DNA from: Loktanella sp. D2R18
Lineage (GTDB): Bacteria; Pseudomonadota; Alphaproteobacteria; Rhodobacterales; Rhodobacteraceae
Assembly: GCF_003318235.1 (NCBI RefSeq)
Contig: NZ_QOCG01000032.1
Span: 124,001-188,000, forward strand
Direction: 5' to 3'
DNA length: 64,000 bases
Part shown: piece by piece, positions 27,735-35,978 of the stretch
How the letters are laid out: every line of letters begins with the position of its first letter
Numbering within the stretch: the stretch's first letter is position 1
Notes under the pieces: model-generated
Database searches by the model: none
Told to the model about the DNA's origin: nothing
Seen by the model: only the letters and a program-made list of their open reading frames with translations
Position numbers and translations under genes: made by a program

Positions 27735-28183
27735 TGTTTTACGATCTTGAAGGCGTTTTCGTCGGTACCTTCTAGTTTTACGTTAGGTACGAAAACAACT
27801 GCTTCAGCGTTAGCCCAATCTCCGTCCGCGCTTTGCCGCTCTGTCGTAACTTGCACGATACAGCCGTTTGGCATCTCCAATGCCTTTGTGCTCTTTTTCC
27901 AGCCCTTTCCTTGCGCTTTGAATAGCAGTTTCAGTTGGTCCGGATCGCCGAATGTTTTCACTTCATCCGGTAAGTCAGACGTTTTGGTGACGAGTTTTCC
28001 TACTTCGAGACCTGCTATCTTGAGTTCCGAGCCACTTTCGATGCGCTTCTTAAGAATAACAAAAACCCCAGTTACTTGCTTACGAAAAAACAAACCAAGG
28101 ATCAGCAGAAAAAAGATCCAAGCTATGGACTGTACCAATGGCACATAGCCGTCCGCGGCTTCCAAAAACTCTGTAGTTTTCAA
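27731..28183 (-). CDS. One-helix membrane protein of the TIR/caspase cluster
   Basis: 150 residues. A single hydrophobic helix ('LVQSIAWIFFLLILGLFF', about 16-33) is followed by a basic linker and a soluble domain of about 100 residues with alternating charged/hydrophobic pattern. The start is TTG with a strong GGAGG site. No known family is recognised. Its fixed position between the caspase-like gene and the TIR gene, with translational coupling to the TIR, suggests it belongs to the same system, perhaps as a membrane anchor or pore component. Confidence 0.7.
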   Translation of the reverse strand: MKTTEFLEAADGYVPLVQSIAWIFFLLILGLFFRKQVTGVFVILKKRIESGSELKIAGLEVGKLVTKTSDLPDEVKTFGDPDQLKLLFKAQGKGWKKSTKALEMPNGCIVQVTTERQSADGDWANAEAVVFVPNVKLEGTDENAFKIVKQ

Positions 28184-28238
28184 CCGTTTTCCTCCAAATC
28201 AAAGCAAGAATAGGCTTGAGACGTTTCGCCTTGGTATC

Positions 28239-29663
28239 CTATCCGGCCTTATTATCTCCAAAAGACAGTATATATTTCTTAGTGAAGTCATAGGGGTCGG
28301 AGACGTAACCATTCGCAATCTCCCCAGTATCATCGGACCAGGAATGATGAGACCACTTCCACTTTTTGGTGCCTTCAAATTCGTTGAACGAGCCCCAGCC
28401 AGAGCGTCTTTCTTTTGTATTACACGTCAGAATCAGACATTCCGTCAATCTCGGCAGAAATACGATCTCAGAAAAAACACGATTCAACGCCATAAATTTC
28501 GGCTCAAAGTAAAGACCAACATGGACAGACTCCAATCGACAATGATTGAACAAGTTGTAAGTTTCGTCATACTCGTCTGGCACGCTCATTGCCGCTAGCA
28601 TTGCAACAGAACCAATCCCACCAAACGGCTGACGACGTCTCTTCCTCTCAACGTCACTTTCCACAAAAACATCTGACCCGCCACGCCGGTCCAAGAGGCT
28701 GATGACAGATCGCTTATTCTGGACATATTCAAAGTCATCATACTTGACAGTGCGAACCTCAAAAAAGTCAGCGATCTCGGGCGTCATACTCGAGTCATCT
28801 AGAATAGAGGCAAATACTCCGTCGATGAACGCTTGTGCTTCATCTTTTGAAGGAACCTTTGTTTCAATTTTCTCTATTGCCGTCTTTGCTAAGGCGAGCG
28901 CAGTGGCAGGAGGTGCGCTTTCTGCCAGCGTTTCATCCGTATCTGGCGGACGCAAGAATACTGTACGCAAGTCGTTCAATCGTGCCGCATCATTGCAAAA
29001 CTTCTCTTGAGAAGTACCTTGTCGAATGAAATGTGGCGTTTGGCCATCATGCTGCAAGAACGCGTCTCTCAATGCGTTCTCGACATCCGAATAGTAGACG
29101 GGTCCCTTTTCTTTTTGAAGGCAGGCCTTGATAAACTCATCGGTGAAAAGACTTATTTCATCGCCTGCCAAAGAAAACTGACTCTCGGTGCATGATGAAA
29201 ACTGTACGAAGTTCGAAAACCCAGACTTTAAGGCTCTTGCTAACGGCGGAGCGTCGCTTTTGATCAAGTTGCGTCCTGCTTCGCAAGCGTCAATCACTAC
29301 GACTGACATGTCAGCGTCGAACTGGCGAATTAGTTCAAATGCGTCAGTTCGTGACAACCCTGTTGAGTTTGGTGACACTTCCTTGAAGCTTTCGAAGCAC
29401 ATGTAGAAGTCGTCCGCATTAGAAAGCCCATGCCCTGAAAAATATAGGAACATTTCTTCGCAGCTGTCTTCATTTTCTGTCAGTTTCCGAAGCTCATCCT
29501 TCACAAACGAAACAGGTTTATCGACGAACTCGACAATCTGAGTGAACTTTTGAGTTTCCGACAATAGTTCGCGCATTTGAACGACATCGTTTGCGCAACA
29601 CTCAAGCTCAGACAGATCGTCATATTTCGTGTTACCAACTAAAACCGCGATGCTTTGACTCAA
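28239..29663 (-). CDS. Caspase-like (peptidase C14) protein
   Basis: 474 residues. The p20-like domain occupies about 1-230: first strand 'SIAVLVGNTKYDDL', the catalytic His78 in 'LYFSGHGL' and Cys127 in 'VVVIDACEAGR', followed by 'SSCTESQFS', a typical substrate-loop region. Both catalytic residues are present, so activity is plausible. The remaining 240 residues have no recognised family and could hold the signal sensor. It begins with TTG 12 bp after the ThsB-type TIR stop. In the reported caspase-like Thoeris systems a TIR makes a cyclic ADP-ribose isomer that activates a caspase-like protease, which this gene pair resembles. Confidence 0.87.
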   Translation of the reverse strand: MSQSIAVLVGNTKYDDLSELECCANDVVQMRELLSETQKFTQIVEFVDKPVSFVKDELRKLTENEDSCEEMFLYFSGHGLSNADDFYMCFESFKEVSPNSTGLSRTDAFELIRQFDADMSVVVIDACEAGRNLIKSDAPPLARALKSGFSNFVQFSSCTESQFSLAGDEISLFTDEFIKACLQKEKGPVYYSDVENALRDAFLQHDGQTPHFIRQGTSQEKFCNDAARLNDLRTVFLRPPDTDETLAESAPPATALALAKTAIEKIETKVPSKDEAQAFIDGVFASILDDSSMTPEIADFFEVRTVKYDDFEYVQNKRSVISLLDRRGGSDVFVESDVERKRRRQPFGGIGSVAMLAAMSVPDEYDETYNLFNHCRLESVHVGLYFEPKFMALNRVFSEIVFLPRLTECLILTCNTKERRSGWGSFNEFEGTKKWKWSHHSWSDDTGEIANGYVSDPYDFTKKYILSFGDNKAG

Positions 29664-29675
29664 TTCCCTACGCCT

Positions 29676-30116
29676 CTATCTGCCTGCCAGCTTTGCAGCT
29701 TCCTCGATGTGCTTTGCTAGACTTTCTTTGCTTGAATACTTGTAAGTTTTGAAGCCATTCTTTGCGATTTGGGCGGGTGCAGCACCTACTCGATCATCAG
29801 GAAAACTTGGGTCTGAGAGGTGATGCAACTGGATGCCAACAAGTCCATTGCCGCTCTCAAGAGATTGGTTTATCTCGTAATTTATCCATTCTCGATTGCT
29901 AATGCCATGAGTGATGCAAACAATGGTGACCGATGTCCCTTTGAGCGCGTCGTCGATCATTCTCTTGATGTGCGCCTCGCTCTTCTTGGCGTCTTCCCAG
30001 AGCGATCGATCTTTAAAACCTGCAGCAGTAGCGCCAACAATATTTGGCATTGACCGAATTTGATTTACTCGGAAAACATTGCGGTATCGAAAGCTGAAAA
30101 AACATGTTCTTGCCAT
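29676..30116 (-). CDS. ThsB-like TIR protein (Thoeris family, PF08937 type)
   Basis: 146 residues from the ATG at 30116 (AAAAGGA upstream); the longer frame to 30218 adds an unrelated N-terminus. It opens with 'CFFSFRYRNVFRVNQIR', has 'AGFKDRSLWEDAK', then 'IKRMIDDALKGTSVTIVCI', and 'REWINYEINQSLESGNGL' with Trp77 and Glu81 in the WxxxE position. These are the hallmarks of ThsB, which after phage infection turns NAD+ into a cyclic ADP-ribose signal. No ThsA (Sir2-SLOG) is present; the next gene is a caspase-like protease. Confidence 0.85.
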   Translation of the reverse strand: MARTCFFSFRYRNVFRVNQIRSMPNIVGATAAGFKDRSLWEDAKKSEAHIKRMIDDALKGTSVTIVCITHGISNREWINYEINQSLESGNGLVGIQLHHLSDPSFPDDRVGAAPAQIAKNGFKTYKYSSKESLAKHIEEAAKLAGR

Positions 30117-30264
30117 TCCCAGAATGTCCTTTTCTGAAAAATATTTGACGTCTATGTTACCATGCTTAAAACGGGTGAAAAGGTCGAAAACGATAAGGAC
30201 AGTAAACGGAAATCTCACGGGCCGTCTGAGGAATTGGCCTCAACTCTTGGATTGTCTTTTGCTC

Positions 30265-31725
30265 TTAGCCCACCATGATCCTAGTTCCAGACTTCGGTCT
30301 TTGCCCAATGAACACACCAACATCGAAAAAGTCATCGATGTCTGAGCTGTTAGCGCGCAACAGAAGCCCCGGTCCCCCTGTCACCCAATGAATATTATGC
30401 GAGACGGCAGCGAAAATATCATCCGAATTCAAAGGTTCCTTTTGCGGAAAAAAGAACCCAGTTTCAAATTCGAGATGTTCGCCACATCCACTAAAACCTA
30501 AAGTGCGTAGCCTATTGAGGATCTGTCTTGCGACGTCATTTGGTGAGCTAGTCTCGCTCTTGTCTTCCACGAACCAGCGTGCTGCGCTTATCCCATCCAA
30601 TGTGATCGTACCTGAGACTAAGCGATACATGCTGTCTAGTTGGAGATGTGTAAGTTCCCTTCTCCCTGCCTGAGAGCTTCCAAGCGTGATCAGATCTGGC
30701 AGCAAAGCAGGAAATCGTCCTTCTATTGGTCGCCACCCGCTCGCCACCTCCTCACTGCGAGGGGCGCCGCAATAGAGAAACGAAAAGTCGCCCTTCCGCT
30801 CACAACTCCGCATGAAGAACTCTGATGGCTCAAGCGTTTCATCACCTTCAACCCGCTCTGTCGTGGTAGTGATTGAGCCAACCATCGCGTAAAAATGGTC
30901 GTCCACTCGCTCTGAACAACGGTTCTCCATCACAGACATGACTTGGTACGCGGATCGCGTTGCGAAGTCTGCCATCATATAGTCGGCGAGAAGCCTTTCT
31001 AAACTCCTTAGCTTCGGACTCTGCTTTTCCCACGCAAGTTTATCGAGGTTATTGTCCGCTTTATAGACTTCGATTGCGGTCATAATCATGTTCAAGAATT
31101 CGTTCCCTGACACTATCGCGTCTTCGTTACCCTCAACCCCAAAATACAAACGACTGCTGTTTACAGCCTCTTGATATGTCCAAACACGGCTGACCCAGTC
31201 TTCTTTCTCAAGTATACTAAGATCAGAAGATGTTAGCTTTTCAGTCTGACTTGCGTTTTGGATAGCATCCGAACATTGCTCCCTTAAAACAACCAGCACT
31301 TGATAGGCGGAACTGAAAATTTCACCCATTCTCTGAAGGCAAACGGTACGTCCCGGTTCGTCAAAGGGAACACACAGTGCATCCACCCAGAACGCCTGCG
31401 ACGCATTGACTGCCGCTGCCTGCCCTGCGGCTTCTTTAAGTGAATTTCCATCGTGACTAAAACTGATGTTACGGCCCCAGTTCTCCTTTGACTGCGAAAC
31501 GTTAATTGCCGTCTCTAAAGCCCGAATTGTCCGTATGGACATATGTTGCTCAACACAGACCGGGTTTTCTACTTTTCCTTTGCCCCATGCATATGAAATG
31601 CATGTGAATGCTGGGGCATCTGATACTTGGGCGTATTCTTTAATCACCCACTTTTTTTCGAATAACTCAATAAACGATGCATCTGGAGGCGTTAAGTGGT
31701 TTGCTGGCTCAAGCAATCTAAACAT
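30265..31725 (-). CDS. HET-domain (heterokaryon incompatibility-like) protein
   Basis: 486 residues from the ATG at 31725 (a TTG lies two codons upstream). All three HET blocks are visible in order: 'CISYAWGKG' (about 42-50), 'FWVDALCVP' (112-120) with 'QRMGEIFSSAYQVLVVL', and 'WVSRVWTYQEAV' (177-188). HET domains trigger cell death in filamentous fungi and are structurally related to TIR; they are uncommon in bacteria. The C-terminal 290 residues are unrecognised. The gene is upstream of the TIR-caspase genes on the same strand and divergent from the TIR-SLOG-nuclease operon, with a 159-bp shared promoter region. Confidence 0.82.
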   Translation of the reverse strand: MFRLLEPANHLTPPDASFIELFEKKWVIKEYAQVSDAPAFTCISYAWGKGKVENPVCVEQHMSIRTIRALETAINVSQSKENWGRNISFSHDGNSLKEAAGQAAAVNASQAFWVDALCVPFDEPGRTVCLQRMGEIFSSAYQVLVVLREQCSDAIQNASQTEKLTSSDLSILEKEDWVSRVWTYQEAVNSSRLYFGVEGNEDAIVSGNEFLNMIMTAIEVYKADNNLDKLAWEKQSPKLRSLERLLADYMMADFATRSAYQVMSVMENRCSERVDDHFYAMVGSITTTTERVEGDETLEPSEFFMRSCERKGDFSFLYCGAPRSEEVASGWRPIEGRFPALLPDLITLGSSQAGRRELTHLQLDSMYRLVSGTITLDGISAARWFVEDKSETSSPNDVARQILNRLRTLGFSGCGEHLEFETGFFFPQKEPLNSDDIFAAVSHNIHWVTGGPGLLLRANSSDIDDFFDVGVFIGQRPKSGTRIMVG

Positions 31726-31884
31726 ACACAATTTCTTCTACATAAAAATGGCTTCACTAGTTGAGACTAAGCTAGCCAAACTGATGTTTAGGTTCAAGAA
31801 TTGCTCTCGGATATGCTGTCATCTTTGATTAAGCACAAATTTGTGAAATGATGTGCGTGTGCCTGAGATGTGCGGGGAGTTCAA
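31726..31884. promoter_or_regulatory. Divergent promoter region of the two defence operons
   Basis: The only spacer between the HET gene (minus) and the TIR-SLOG-nuclease operon (plus). It is AT-rich and holds the GGGGAG ribosome site of the plus-strand gene at 31874-31879. Shared regulation of both operons is likely if they form one system. Confidence 0.45.
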
Positions 31885-33057
31885 ATGTCAACATATTCGT
31901 ACCAGATCATTCTTATGGGCGGAAAAGACGCTAGGCTGGCTGCCCTTAAGGCTGCTGTTCATGCGCGAGCCACGGATTTAGGAATCGACGCAAGTGAGAT
32001 CGCCTATCTCGATGAAAGCACTTTTTCCGATACCTACGACAGGAAGAAGCCGGCCTTCGGGATCTACTTTGGCAATCAACACAAAACCGTCCCGCTGCCG
32101 TTAAACCAACTAGAACAGGACTCCATCATTATTGCTCCGATCGTGACGTCAAAAACGATGGTCGCATCTGAAATTCCCAGCGAACTTCAGCATATCAACG
32201 TGGTCGAAGTCGGCATGGATGGCGACAACATCCCAAGGCTGGCGTCTCTGGTCTTTGAGACTTTCAGACTTCTTCGAAGAGAACGCGGAATCTTCATCAG
32301 TTATCGGAGAAAAGGCTCACAGCCATTGGCCAACCGGCTCTACGAAGAATTGGACAAGCGAGGGTTCGATGTATTCATCGACGTTCGATCGGTACCACCT
32401 TCCGTCGACTTCCAGGCCGAACTTTGGCATCGCATGTCGGACGTTGATACCATCCTTTTGATAGATACTCCAGGGTTCAGAGAAGGCCGCTGGACCAAAG
32501 CAGAGCTTGCGCAAGCAAATCTACTAGGAATACAGACCCTCCATTTGCTTTGGCCCGGCCAAATAGAGGATCGTAACTTCGCGTTCAGCCGCTTCGTCAA
32601 ACTTCTCGAAACGGATTTCAGTGGCCCGTCGCCAGGTCGCGGAGCTACGATAAAGGCGACGGTGATCGATAGCATCTGCGACCTGGCAGAAGAGCTGCGA
32701 GCAGAAGCTATGGCGTTCCGGCATGCTCATTTGGTAGACAACTTTTGCGATGCTGCCCGGGATTTGACACTCGTTCCCACTGTTCAACCTCAGCGCTGGA
32801 TTTCGGTTGAGCTAAAAGACGGTGGCTCCTTAGCTGTGGTTCCCGCCGTTGGCCGTCCAACGTCCGATCGCATCAACACCATTTTTGACGCAATCTCCAA
32901 CCACACATCTGCAGGCACCCCTATCTGGGCGATCTATGACAGTCGGGGAATGCATGACAATTGGATCAAGCACCTAAAATGGCTTGATGGACACTTACCG
33001 ATCAAAACTGTCCCAGTAGGCGACTTGCCAAGCGCGCTAAAAGGGCTGCTAGCATGA
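31885..33057 (+). CDS. Three-part protein with a central TIR domain
   Basis: 390 residues. An N-terminal alpha/beta domain (1-130), a central TIR (about 135-225) and a C-terminal domain (about 280-390). The TIR shows 'GIFISYRRKGSQPLANRL', 'GFDVFIDVRSVPP' and 'WTKAELAQA' with Glu207 in the catalytic position. The C-terminal part starts with a 'VDNFCDAARDLTLVP' helix and ends with an alpha/beta pattern ('PIWAIYDSRGMHDNWIKHL'). It overlaps the SLOG gene by 4 bases (ATGA), so the two products are made together. A signal-producing or NAD-depleting role is inferred from the TIR family. Confidence 0.83.
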   Translation: MSTYSYQIILMGGKDARLAALKAAVHARATDLGIDASEIAYLDESTFSDTYDRKKPAFGIYFGNQHKTVPLPLNQLEQDSIIIAPIVTSKTMVASEIPSELQHINVVEVGMDGDNIPRLASLVFETFRLLRRERGIFISYRRKGSQPLANRLYEELDKRGFDVFIDVRSVPPSVDFQAELWHRMSDVDTILLIDTPGFREGRWTKAELAQANLLGIQTLHLLWPGQIEDRNFAFSRFVKLLETDFSGPSPGRGATIKATVIDSICDLAEELRAEAMAFRHAHLVDNFCDAARDLTLVPTVQPQRWISVELKDGGSLAVVPAVGRPTSDRINTIFDAISNHTSAGTPIWAIYDSRGMHDNWIKHLKWLDGHLPIKTVPVGDLPSALKGLLA

Positions 33058-33629
33058 CCAACATTTTTCTCTCCGCAAGCGTCCCGCTGCCAGATAGAGA
33101 CCGTAGATTTTTCGAAACAGCGGACGTGTTTCTGATACGTGAGGCCATCCGTGCACTGGTAGAGGTCATCTTGCCCACAGGACACATCACTTTTGGTGGC
33201 CACCCAGCGATCACACCTTTGATGTCGCTATATGCGAATACTGCCAAACTCGGCGGTGAACGCATTACGGTTTACCAAAGCGCGTTTTTCCTCGGTCAGT
33301 TTCCGCGCGAGAACGATGATTTCGCAGACATTCGGTACACTGAGGCTGTTCAAGACGATTTGAGCGGAAGTATTGATCTTATGCGTAACGAAATGCTCAC
33401 CAGTCGTAGATTCGATGCAGCTGTGCTCATCGGAGGTATGGACGGCATCCTCGATGAGGCTCGACTATTCCGAGAGTACAATCCGACTGCTAAGGTCCTT
33501 CCGATTCCCGCAACTGGTGCTGCTGCGGCTATCGAATACAATGAAGGGAACTATTCGAGAGATTTGGCGAACGAAATCTCGTTCGCTAGCCTCTTTCGCC
33601 GCAAATTGCTGCCCAACCCGCTGTTGTAA
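33054..33629 (+). CDS. SLOG-family nucleotide-binding protein
   Basis: 191 residues of Rossmann type. The opening 'NIFLSASVP' and 'ITFGGHPAITPLM' (GGH at 48-50) and the loop 'VLIGGMDGI' (GG at 127-128) fit the SLOG superfamily (Sir2/TIR-associated and LOG-like), whose members bind NAD-derived nucleotides; the SLOG of ThsA binds cyclic ADP-ribose. Here it is a separate protein, translationally coupled to the TIR protein and followed 149 bp later by a nuclease gene. A sensor role between TIR and nuclease is inference. Confidence 0.75.
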   Translation: MTNIFLSASVPLPDRDRRFFETADVFLIREAIRALVEVILPTGHITFGGHPAITPLMSLYANTAKLGGERITVYQSAFFLGQFPRENDDFADIRYTEAVQDDLSGSIDLMRNEMLTSRRFDAAVLIGGMDGILDEARLFREYNPTAKVLPIPATGAAAAIEYNEGNYSRDLANEISFASLFRRKLLPNPLL

Positions 33630-33778
33630 GCAGGCAATAACATTCACAAAAACTTAAGCATTGGTTGAGAATCTTTCGCAAGTTCTCCCAATTCCATCGT
33701 GTGGCCGAAGACATCGACACTACGATGTCCGCCAGTCACGACTTAGAAGTTGCCTAGGAAACCATCTCTTTCTTCTTT

Positions 33779-35119
33779 ATGCTGAAGTCATTTATGACTC
33801 TACATTTGGGTGCCGAAATGCCGCTTGGATATTCTGAAACATTTCTCGAAAACGGCTTGCGAGTGCCGATCCCGAAACCAAAACACCCTGATCTGATCTC
33901 GCAAATGTTGCGACGAGAGGCACTGGATGAAGGAATCTACTCTCATCACACCAATTTCACCCTGACAATGAATGGTCAGCACCGGCAGTTGATAGTTGCG
34001 GCCCATAATATTGACCAAACGGCATATAAAAAGGCTGCCCGATCGGGCTCGTGGTCTTTCGATGACGCGGTGGGGAAGGACAATCAGGTACCTGCTGTTT
34101 ACTACGACGAAGATATTGTGAGCTACGGGCAATCTGTTCCGAACGACTTTGACAAAGGGCACATGGTTCCCTTCGCGAACGCGCGTCATGGGCCCGATGT
34201 GGATGCTGCCCTACTTGCAGCAAAAGAAACTTATGTTTGGTCCAATTGCTCCCCACAGCATCGCAATTTGAACCAAAGTGAATGGGTATATTTGGAGCGG
34301 TATATCGTGCGCCCCTTAAAACTTGATAGCAACGGCAAGCTATGCGTCTTTACCGGACCGATTTGGGGCGCATTGGATCGGACGATTTATGTATCAAGTC
34401 GGAACGATCCCGTACGAGCGCCTGCTGGATTTTTCAAAGTCATTTGCTTTCATATGGCAGAGGCCGTCAGGGGCAGCCACCTGGGCGTACTCACATTTGC
34501 GATTTTTCAGGATAAAGAAGCGCTGCGGACCAAAGCCGGCGGTGCGGTGATCAAAACAGACCGAAAATATCAGGTGACCATCGCTCAATTGCAGGAGTGG
34601 ACGGGACTTGATTTTGGCCCGGAGATCGCAGACGCGAACCCCATGATCTATAACCCATCCACTGCACGGCGCATCAATCCGCCAGTCCGCACGCCAGAAG
34701 TGGTACCTATTGGCAATTCCAGCGATGTAATGACGCATTTAGAAAGCACTCGAAGTGGGCAGCAAATCTTGGCGCAGCGGGAGATTTCAATCTCATCGGC
34801 TATGATCCGACCACGTAGCCCCGAGAAGGGACACGAGTGGGTGTCATTGTTGAACCGTACCGAGCACGAAATCGATTTGACCGGTTGGGTGCTGCGGAGC
34901 AAGTCAGGCCGCAGTGCGACCTTAAATGGAAGTGTCGCAGCTGGTCGGGTGCATGTGATCGAGGGGAAGAAAATGGGTACTTTGCGCTTGGGAAATCAGG
35001 GCGGGGATTTGATGTTGCGAAATTCCAATAACTTAGTTGTCGACCATGTGACGTGGACGCGCAAAGCATTGCTTCATGTTGGGCCCGGCATTTCCTACGA
35101 GTTCGAGTTGGGTCGTTAG
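33779..35119 (+). CDS. EndoG/NucA-type nuclease with C-terminal lamin-tail domain
   Basis: 446 residues. The DNA/RNA non-specific endonuclease domain (about 15-290) has the active-site segment 'FDKGHMVPFANARHG' with His128 as the likely base (family consensus DRGH, here Lys for Arg) and the metal-binding Asn in 'HRNLNQSEW'. A lamin-tail-like beta domain occupies about 340-440 ('EWVSLLNRTEHEIDLTGWVL', 'GNQGGDLMLRNSNN'). No signal peptide is seen, so the enzyme acts in the cytoplasm, where an unregulated nuclease would be lethal; it is a plausible effector of the TIR/SLOG operon. ATG at 33794 is an alternative start. Confidence 0.85.
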   Translation: MLKSFMTLHLGAEMPLGYSETFLENGLRVPIPKPKHPDLISQMLRREALDEGIYSHHTNFTLTMNGQHRQLIVAAHNIDQTAYKKAARSGSWSFDDAVGKDNQVPAVYYDEDIVSYGQSVPNDFDKGHMVPFANARHGPDVDAALLAAKETYVWSNCSPQHRNLNQSEWVYLERYIVRPLKLDSNGKLCVFTGPIWGALDRTIYVSSRNDPVRAPAGFFKVICFHMAEAVRGSHLGVLTFAIFQDKEALRTKAGGAVIKTDRKYQVTIAQLQEWTGLDFGPEIADANPMIYNPSTARRINPPVRTPEVVPIGNSSDVMTHLESTRSGQQILAQREISISSAMIRPRSPEKGHEWVSLLNRTEHEIDLTGWVLRSKSGRSATLNGSVAAGRVHVIEGKKMGTLRLGNQGGDLMLRNSNNLVVDHVTWTRKALLHVGPGISYEFELGR

Positions 35120-35438
35120 AAGGTATCGCCAGATCGGGAACTTTTTTAACTACTACTCAGCCCTCAAGGCACAGGTCATCGTCAGGCGAGAAACAGCCAT
35201 ATTATGCTGCCGATCTACCACTACTTGCCGCAATCGATTAGTAAATTCCACGTCGCGTGTTGTTGCTATTTCTTTACAACCTAGCAACTCGGATCAGGAT
35301 ATCAATCCTGACCCCAGTCGTTGTAGGGTTTCTAACGCTTTAATCGCGGCTCAACATCACCCCAATGCATACACGCGTTACTATTATGTAAGTCCTCTTG
35401 AAGGAAGCCGAAACTCATGTGCTGGCTAACTCGGCCTG
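35120..35438. other. Non-coding stretch between the nuclease and kptA genes
   Basis: 319 bp between convergent genes. It contains a small hairpin TCAGGAT-ATCA-ATCCTGA at 35294-35311 without a T-run. No gene is supported. Confidence 0.35.
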
Positions 35439-35978
35439 CTAACTACCAACGCCAAAACCTAAAAACTCAGCTGGTACCGTGTCCGTCAACCAAACACCGT
35501 TGTCGGCGCGATAGAATTTATATCACGCTTCGTGCATCGCAATGCAGTCGATACGAAGAACGGTTGGCTTGCCATGTCTTTGGCCAACCCGTTCTGCCGT
35601 ACTGGGGTCGGGTGATAAATGAACCTGCTGACGTTTCCCCGGGATGATCCCTTGGTTGAAAATCTCATCAAGTGTTGCGCTTGCCGTGCCATGGTAAAGC
35701 TCACTTGGGGGTACTTTAGGCTCGAGGCCGAGATTGACCTTGATCGAATGTCCCTTCGCCGCGCGAATTTTTTGGCCGTCTTCAGAGATGGTGAACCGTT
35801 TTTTGTCGTTTGTCGCAACAATCTGTTCGAGTTCTTGACGTGAGATTTTGCGCCCAGCCTTTTTTATTTTTCTCAACAGATCATCAATCGGAGCCCAACC
35901 CTGTTCGTCGAGTTGGAGATCAATCTCTTCCGGCTTGTGCCGGAGGACGAGTGATAAGAACTTGCTTTCTTTACTCAT
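35439..35978 (-). pseudogene. kptA: RNA 2'-phosphotransferase KptA interrupted by an in-frame TGA
   Basis: Read from the ATG at 35978, the first 151 codons are a good KptA/Tpt1: '[14 protein letters not shown]', '[12 protein letters not shown]', '[19 protein letters not shown]', 'LYHGTA' and '[19 protein letters not shown]', which hold the Arg-His-Arg-Arg type active-site residues. Codon 152 is TGA (35523-35525). Beyond it the same frame continues with 'YKFYRADNGVWLTDTVPAEFL', exactly the conserved KptA C-terminus, to TAG at 35439. A single GGA-to-TGA change would explain it. KptA transfers an RNA 2'-phosphate to NAD+. The truncated product lacks about 27 residues, including a conserved strand, so it is probably inactive unless read through. 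Confidence 0.85.

Noticed and set aside
29676-30218. Longer 180-residue start of the ThsB-like gene
   Set aside because: The first 34 residues do not fit the TIR fold and the internal ATG at 30116 has the better ribosome site.
35523-35525. TGA in kptA as a selenocysteine codon
   Set aside because: The expected residue at this place is small (Gly), it is not catalytic, and no downstream stem-loop of bacterial SECIS type is evident.
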